DNA from: an uncultured Clostridia bacterium | GTDB lineage: Bacteria; Bacillota; Clostridia; TANB77; CAG-508 | Direction: 5' to 3' | DNA: 14,878 bases | NCBI GenBank assembly: GCA_934148985.1 | Contig: CAKPDO010000038.1 | Location: 1-14,878 of the forward strand | In this document: positions 12,861-14,878 of the stretch, one piece after another | How positions within the stretch are numbered: the first letter of the stretch is position 1 | Layout of the letters: the number at the start of each line of letters is the position of its first letter | Position numbers and translations under genes: made by a program | Notes under the pieces: generated by a model | What the model was told of the DNA's origin: nothing | What the model saw: only the letters and a program-made list of their open reading frames with translations | Database searches by the model: none

Positions 12861-13278
12861 TTAAATAGTATGAACACCATTATTATTAATGGAATATATG
12901 TCGAATTTTAAATTTTCTTTAATGCAAATATCTTATATCTCTGACTAAGAAGCCATTTTGTTCTTCAACAAAATTATCATCTAATATTTGCACTAATTCA
13001 TTTTTACCAAGAACATTTCCAAAGAGATATATAGCATTTGATAGCATAGAGTTAGAAGCTAAGCCACAATGTTCATTCATATTTTTATCAAAGTTAACTG
13101 TAACTTTAAAATGAATATTAGAATTAAATAATTGCCTCATAATAATTAAGAAATGCTTTATTACAGCTACTTTAGAGTGAAGAACAATATCTTCTGTAGC
13201 ACTAGGTAAAGCTTCAATTGATATAGTGTTTTGAATGTCTGGAGCAATTCCTATTCCACTGACCACCTAGTTAAACAT
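12861..13278 (-). pseudogene. Decayed gene, possibly GHMP-kinase-like
   Basis: On the minus strand an ATG at 13278 with AAAGGA nine bases upstream begins Met-Phe-Asn and meets an in-frame TAG at 13267-13269; the frame then stays open for 115 codons to a TAA at 12919. Near codon 118 of the restored frame a shift of reading frame around 12933-12945 would continue for 23 more codons (ending KFDIYSINNNGVHTI) to a TAA at 12861. The translation includes VVSGIGIAPDIQNTISIEA and NEHCGLASNSMLSNAIYLFG, which recall the start and the glycine-serine phosphate loop of GHMP-type small-molecule kinases, but the match is weak and the normal N-terminus and C-terminal half are missing. An intact protein could only be made from the GTG at 13266, directly after the TAG and without a ribosome binding site. 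I read it as a gene remnant with at least two lesions. Confidence 0.55.
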
Positions 13279-13311
13279 ATATTAATTTCCTTTCAATATA
13301 ATCTATACAAC

Positions 13312-13341
13312 ATTATAACACAAAATAATATGTAAAAACAA
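13312..13341 (-). promoter_or_regulatory. Weak candidate promoter of the decayed gene
   Basis: Minus-strand TATAAT (13312-13317) with TTGTTT (13336-13341) 18 bases upstream. The -10 box is perfect and the -35 poor. It supports the idea that the remnant at 12861-13278 keeps its original start region. Confidence 0.4.
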
Positions 13342-13362
13342 GTAGAAAAATTAAAGTAAAGG

Positions 13363-13392
13363 TTTACAAAATGCGGTTAAATGTAGTATAAT
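13363..13392 (+). promoter_or_regulatory. guaB promoter
   Basis: TTTACA (13363-13368) and TATAAT (13387-13392), spacer 18, about 45 bases before the guaB start. The short leader (from about 13399) shows no purine riboswitch fold. Confidence 0.78.
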
Positions 13393-13437
13393 AGGGTATA
13401 GCTAAAAATCGAAAAAAAAATATAAGGAGGAATAAAA

Positions 13438-14878
13438 ATGGCAACATATTTAACAGAGCCATCAAGGACTTTTAATGAATACTTACTAATACCAAGATTA
13501 ACAACAAGGGAGTGCACACCAGATAAAATATCATTAAGGACACCACTTGTAAAACATAAAGTTGGAGAAGAAGCTTCAATATATCTAAACGTACCATTTA
13601 CATCAGCAATAATGCAAGCAGTTTCTGGAGAAGAAATGGGAATAGCATTAGCAAGAGAGGGAGGATTAGCATTTATTTATATGTCACAATCTGTAGAATC
13701 ACAAGCAGCAATGGTAAGACATGTAAAAGAATCTAAATCAGGATTTGTAAGAAGTAAATGGAATTTGAAACCAAATGATACATTAAGAGATATATTGGAA
13801 ATAAAAGAAGAAAGTGACCATTCAACAATTCCAGTAACAGAAGATGGAACAGCAAGAGGAAAATTACTTGGAATAATTACAAGTAAAGACTATAGATTAT
13901 CAAGAGATAGTTTAGACAAAAAAGTAGAAGACATAATGACACCTGTAGAAAAACTTGTATATGCAAAAGTTGGATTAACTTTATCAGAAGCAAATGATAT
14001 AATCTGGGAAAAGAAAATAAATTGTTTGCCAGTTATAGAAGAAAATGGAAACTTAAATTCATTAGTATTTAGAAAAGACTATGAACAACATAAAGAAAAC
14101 CCATTAGCTTTACAAGACGAAAATCAAAGCTATTTAGTAGGAGCTGGAGTGAATACAAGAGATTATGAAGAAAGAATACCAGCATTAGTAGAAGCTGGAG
14201 CTGATATTTTATGCTTGGATTCATCAGATGGATTTTCTGTATGGCAAAAAGAAGTTATTGAATGGGTACATGAAAAATACGATGGAAAAGTAAAAATTGG
14301 TGCTGGAAATGTTGTAAGCCAAGAAGCATTTTATTATTTAGCAGATGCTGGAGCTGATTTCATAAAAATAGGAATCGGTGGAGGTTCAATTTGTATTACT
14401 CGTGAAACAAAAGGAATTGGTAGAGGACAAGCAACAAGTATAATAGATGTTGCAGCAGCTCGTGAAGAATATGCAAAAAGAACTGGAATATATATTCCAC
14501 TTTGTGCTGATGGAGGAATCGTACATGACCATCATATCACTTTAGCTTTAGCTATGGGTTGTGACTTTGTTATGATGGGAAGATATTTTGCAAGATTTGA
14601 TGAAAGTCCAACAACAAAAATTAAATTAGATGGAAAATTTGTTAAAGAATATTGGGGAGAAGGCTCAAAGAGAGCTAGAAGCTGGACAAGATATGACCTT
14701 GGCTCTAAAGCTGAAAAAATGAGCTTTGTTGAGGGTGTTGATTCATACATTCCTTATGCTGGACCACTAAAAGATAATTTAAATGTTACTATTAAAAAGA
14801 TTAAATCAACTATGTCTAACTGTGGTTCTAGAAATTTGGAAGAATTCCATGAAAAAGCTATTTTAACTCCTGTTTCTA
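13438..14878 (+). CDS. guaB: IMP dehydrogenase, 3' end beyond the window
   Basis: The frame from the ATG at 13438 is open for 480 codons to the right edge, so perhaps the last 20 or so residues are missing. It oxidises IMP to XMP with NAD+, the first committed step of GMP synthesis. The (beta/alpha)8 barrel is interrupted by a CBS pair at about residues 103-218. The active-site loop is GIGGGSICITRE with catalytic Cys319, and the mobile flap EYWGEGSKRARSWTRYDLG (404-422) carries the catalytic pair Arg418-Tyr419. This flap, and the numbering Cys319/Arg418/Tyr419, match the IMPDH of the protist Tritrichomonas foetus, long regarded as bacterial-like. The loop has GGGS where most have GPGS. AAGGAGG (13424-13430) precedes the start by seven bases, and the gene has its own promoter. 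Confidence 0.96.
   Translation, partial: MATYLTEPSRTFNEYLLIPRLTTRECTPDKISLRTPLVKHKVGEEASIYLNVPFTSAIMQAVSGEEMGIALAREGGLAFIYMSQSVESQAAMVRHVKESKSGFVRSKWNLKPNDTLRDILEIKEESDHSTIPVTEDGTARGKLLGIITSKDYRLSRDSLDKKVEDIMTPVEKLVYAKVGLTLSEANDIIWEKKINCLPVIEENGNLNSLVFRKDYEQHKENPLALQDENQSYLVGAGVNTRDYEERIPALVEAGADILCLDSSDGFSVWQKEVIEWVHEKYDGKVKIGAGNVVSQEAFYYLADAGADFIKIGIGGGSICITRETKGIGRGQATSIIDVAAAREEYAKRTGIYIPLCADGGIVHDHHITLALAMGCDFVMMGRYFARFDESPTTKIKLDGKFVKEYWGEGSKRARSWTRYDLGSKAEKMSFVEGVDSYIPYAGPLKDNLNVTIKKIKSTMSNCGSRNLEEFHEKAILTPVS

Noticed and set aside
13267..13269. TAG recoded as an amino acid
   Set aside because: TAG ends the U32 gene at a natural C-terminus and no other intact gene contains in-frame TAG; a nonsense mutation is simpler.

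Overview
The window looks like a chromosomal stretch of an AT-rich Bacillota, most likely a Clostridia-type anaerobe. Reasons are the strong AGGAGG ribosome binding sites, consensus TTGACA/TATAAT promoters, A-ending codons with AGA as the usual arginine codon, and the gene content (RecA with Firmicute-type leader, a TGS-fused nucleoside kinase, RNHCP protein, tig-clpP-clpX order). I cannot name the species. All intact genes use the standard code and end in TAA or TAG.

Layout. 1-1258: the 3' part of a U32 peptidase-family tRNA hydroxylation gene followed by a small cyclodeaminase/cyclohydrolase-family gene, closed by a strong terminator. 1348-3018: a separately promoted, membrane-anchored family 5 solute-binding protein without its permease. 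3035-6213: the recA promoter, recA, a uridine-kinase-like nucleoside kinase and an RNHCP zinc protein, all rightward. 6253-6486: a bidirectional terminator and leftward rpmB (L28). 6647-10271: tig, clpP and clpX (protein folding at the ribosome and ATP-dependent proteolysis), with a 56-bp perfect inverted repeat inserted between tig and clpP. 10299-12784: two genes that look imported (more G+C, more CGN arginine codons), an unrecognised four-segment membrane protein and a COG2509-type FAD oxidoreductase. Each has its own promoter, a near-identical leader hairpin and its own terminator. 12861-13278 (minus): a decayed gene, perhaps GHMP-kinase-like. 13363-14878: promoter and most of guaB (IMP dehydrogenase), running off the right edge.

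Most of the window is conserved housekeeping. The parts worth a second look are: (a) the duplicated promoter plus hairpin leader controlling the two foreign-looking genes at 10.3-12.8 kb; (b) the palindromic repeat upstream of clpP, which appears to supply a promoter in its loop and to extend the clpP reading frame artificially, with a degenerate relative at 5836-5878; (c) dyad symmetry over the recA promoter in place of a canonical SOS box; and (d) the broken gene between the imported pair and guaB. I do not see CRISPR arrays, tRNA/rRNA genes, transposase genes or prophage genes. Which of these is truly undescribed cannot be settled from the sequence alone.
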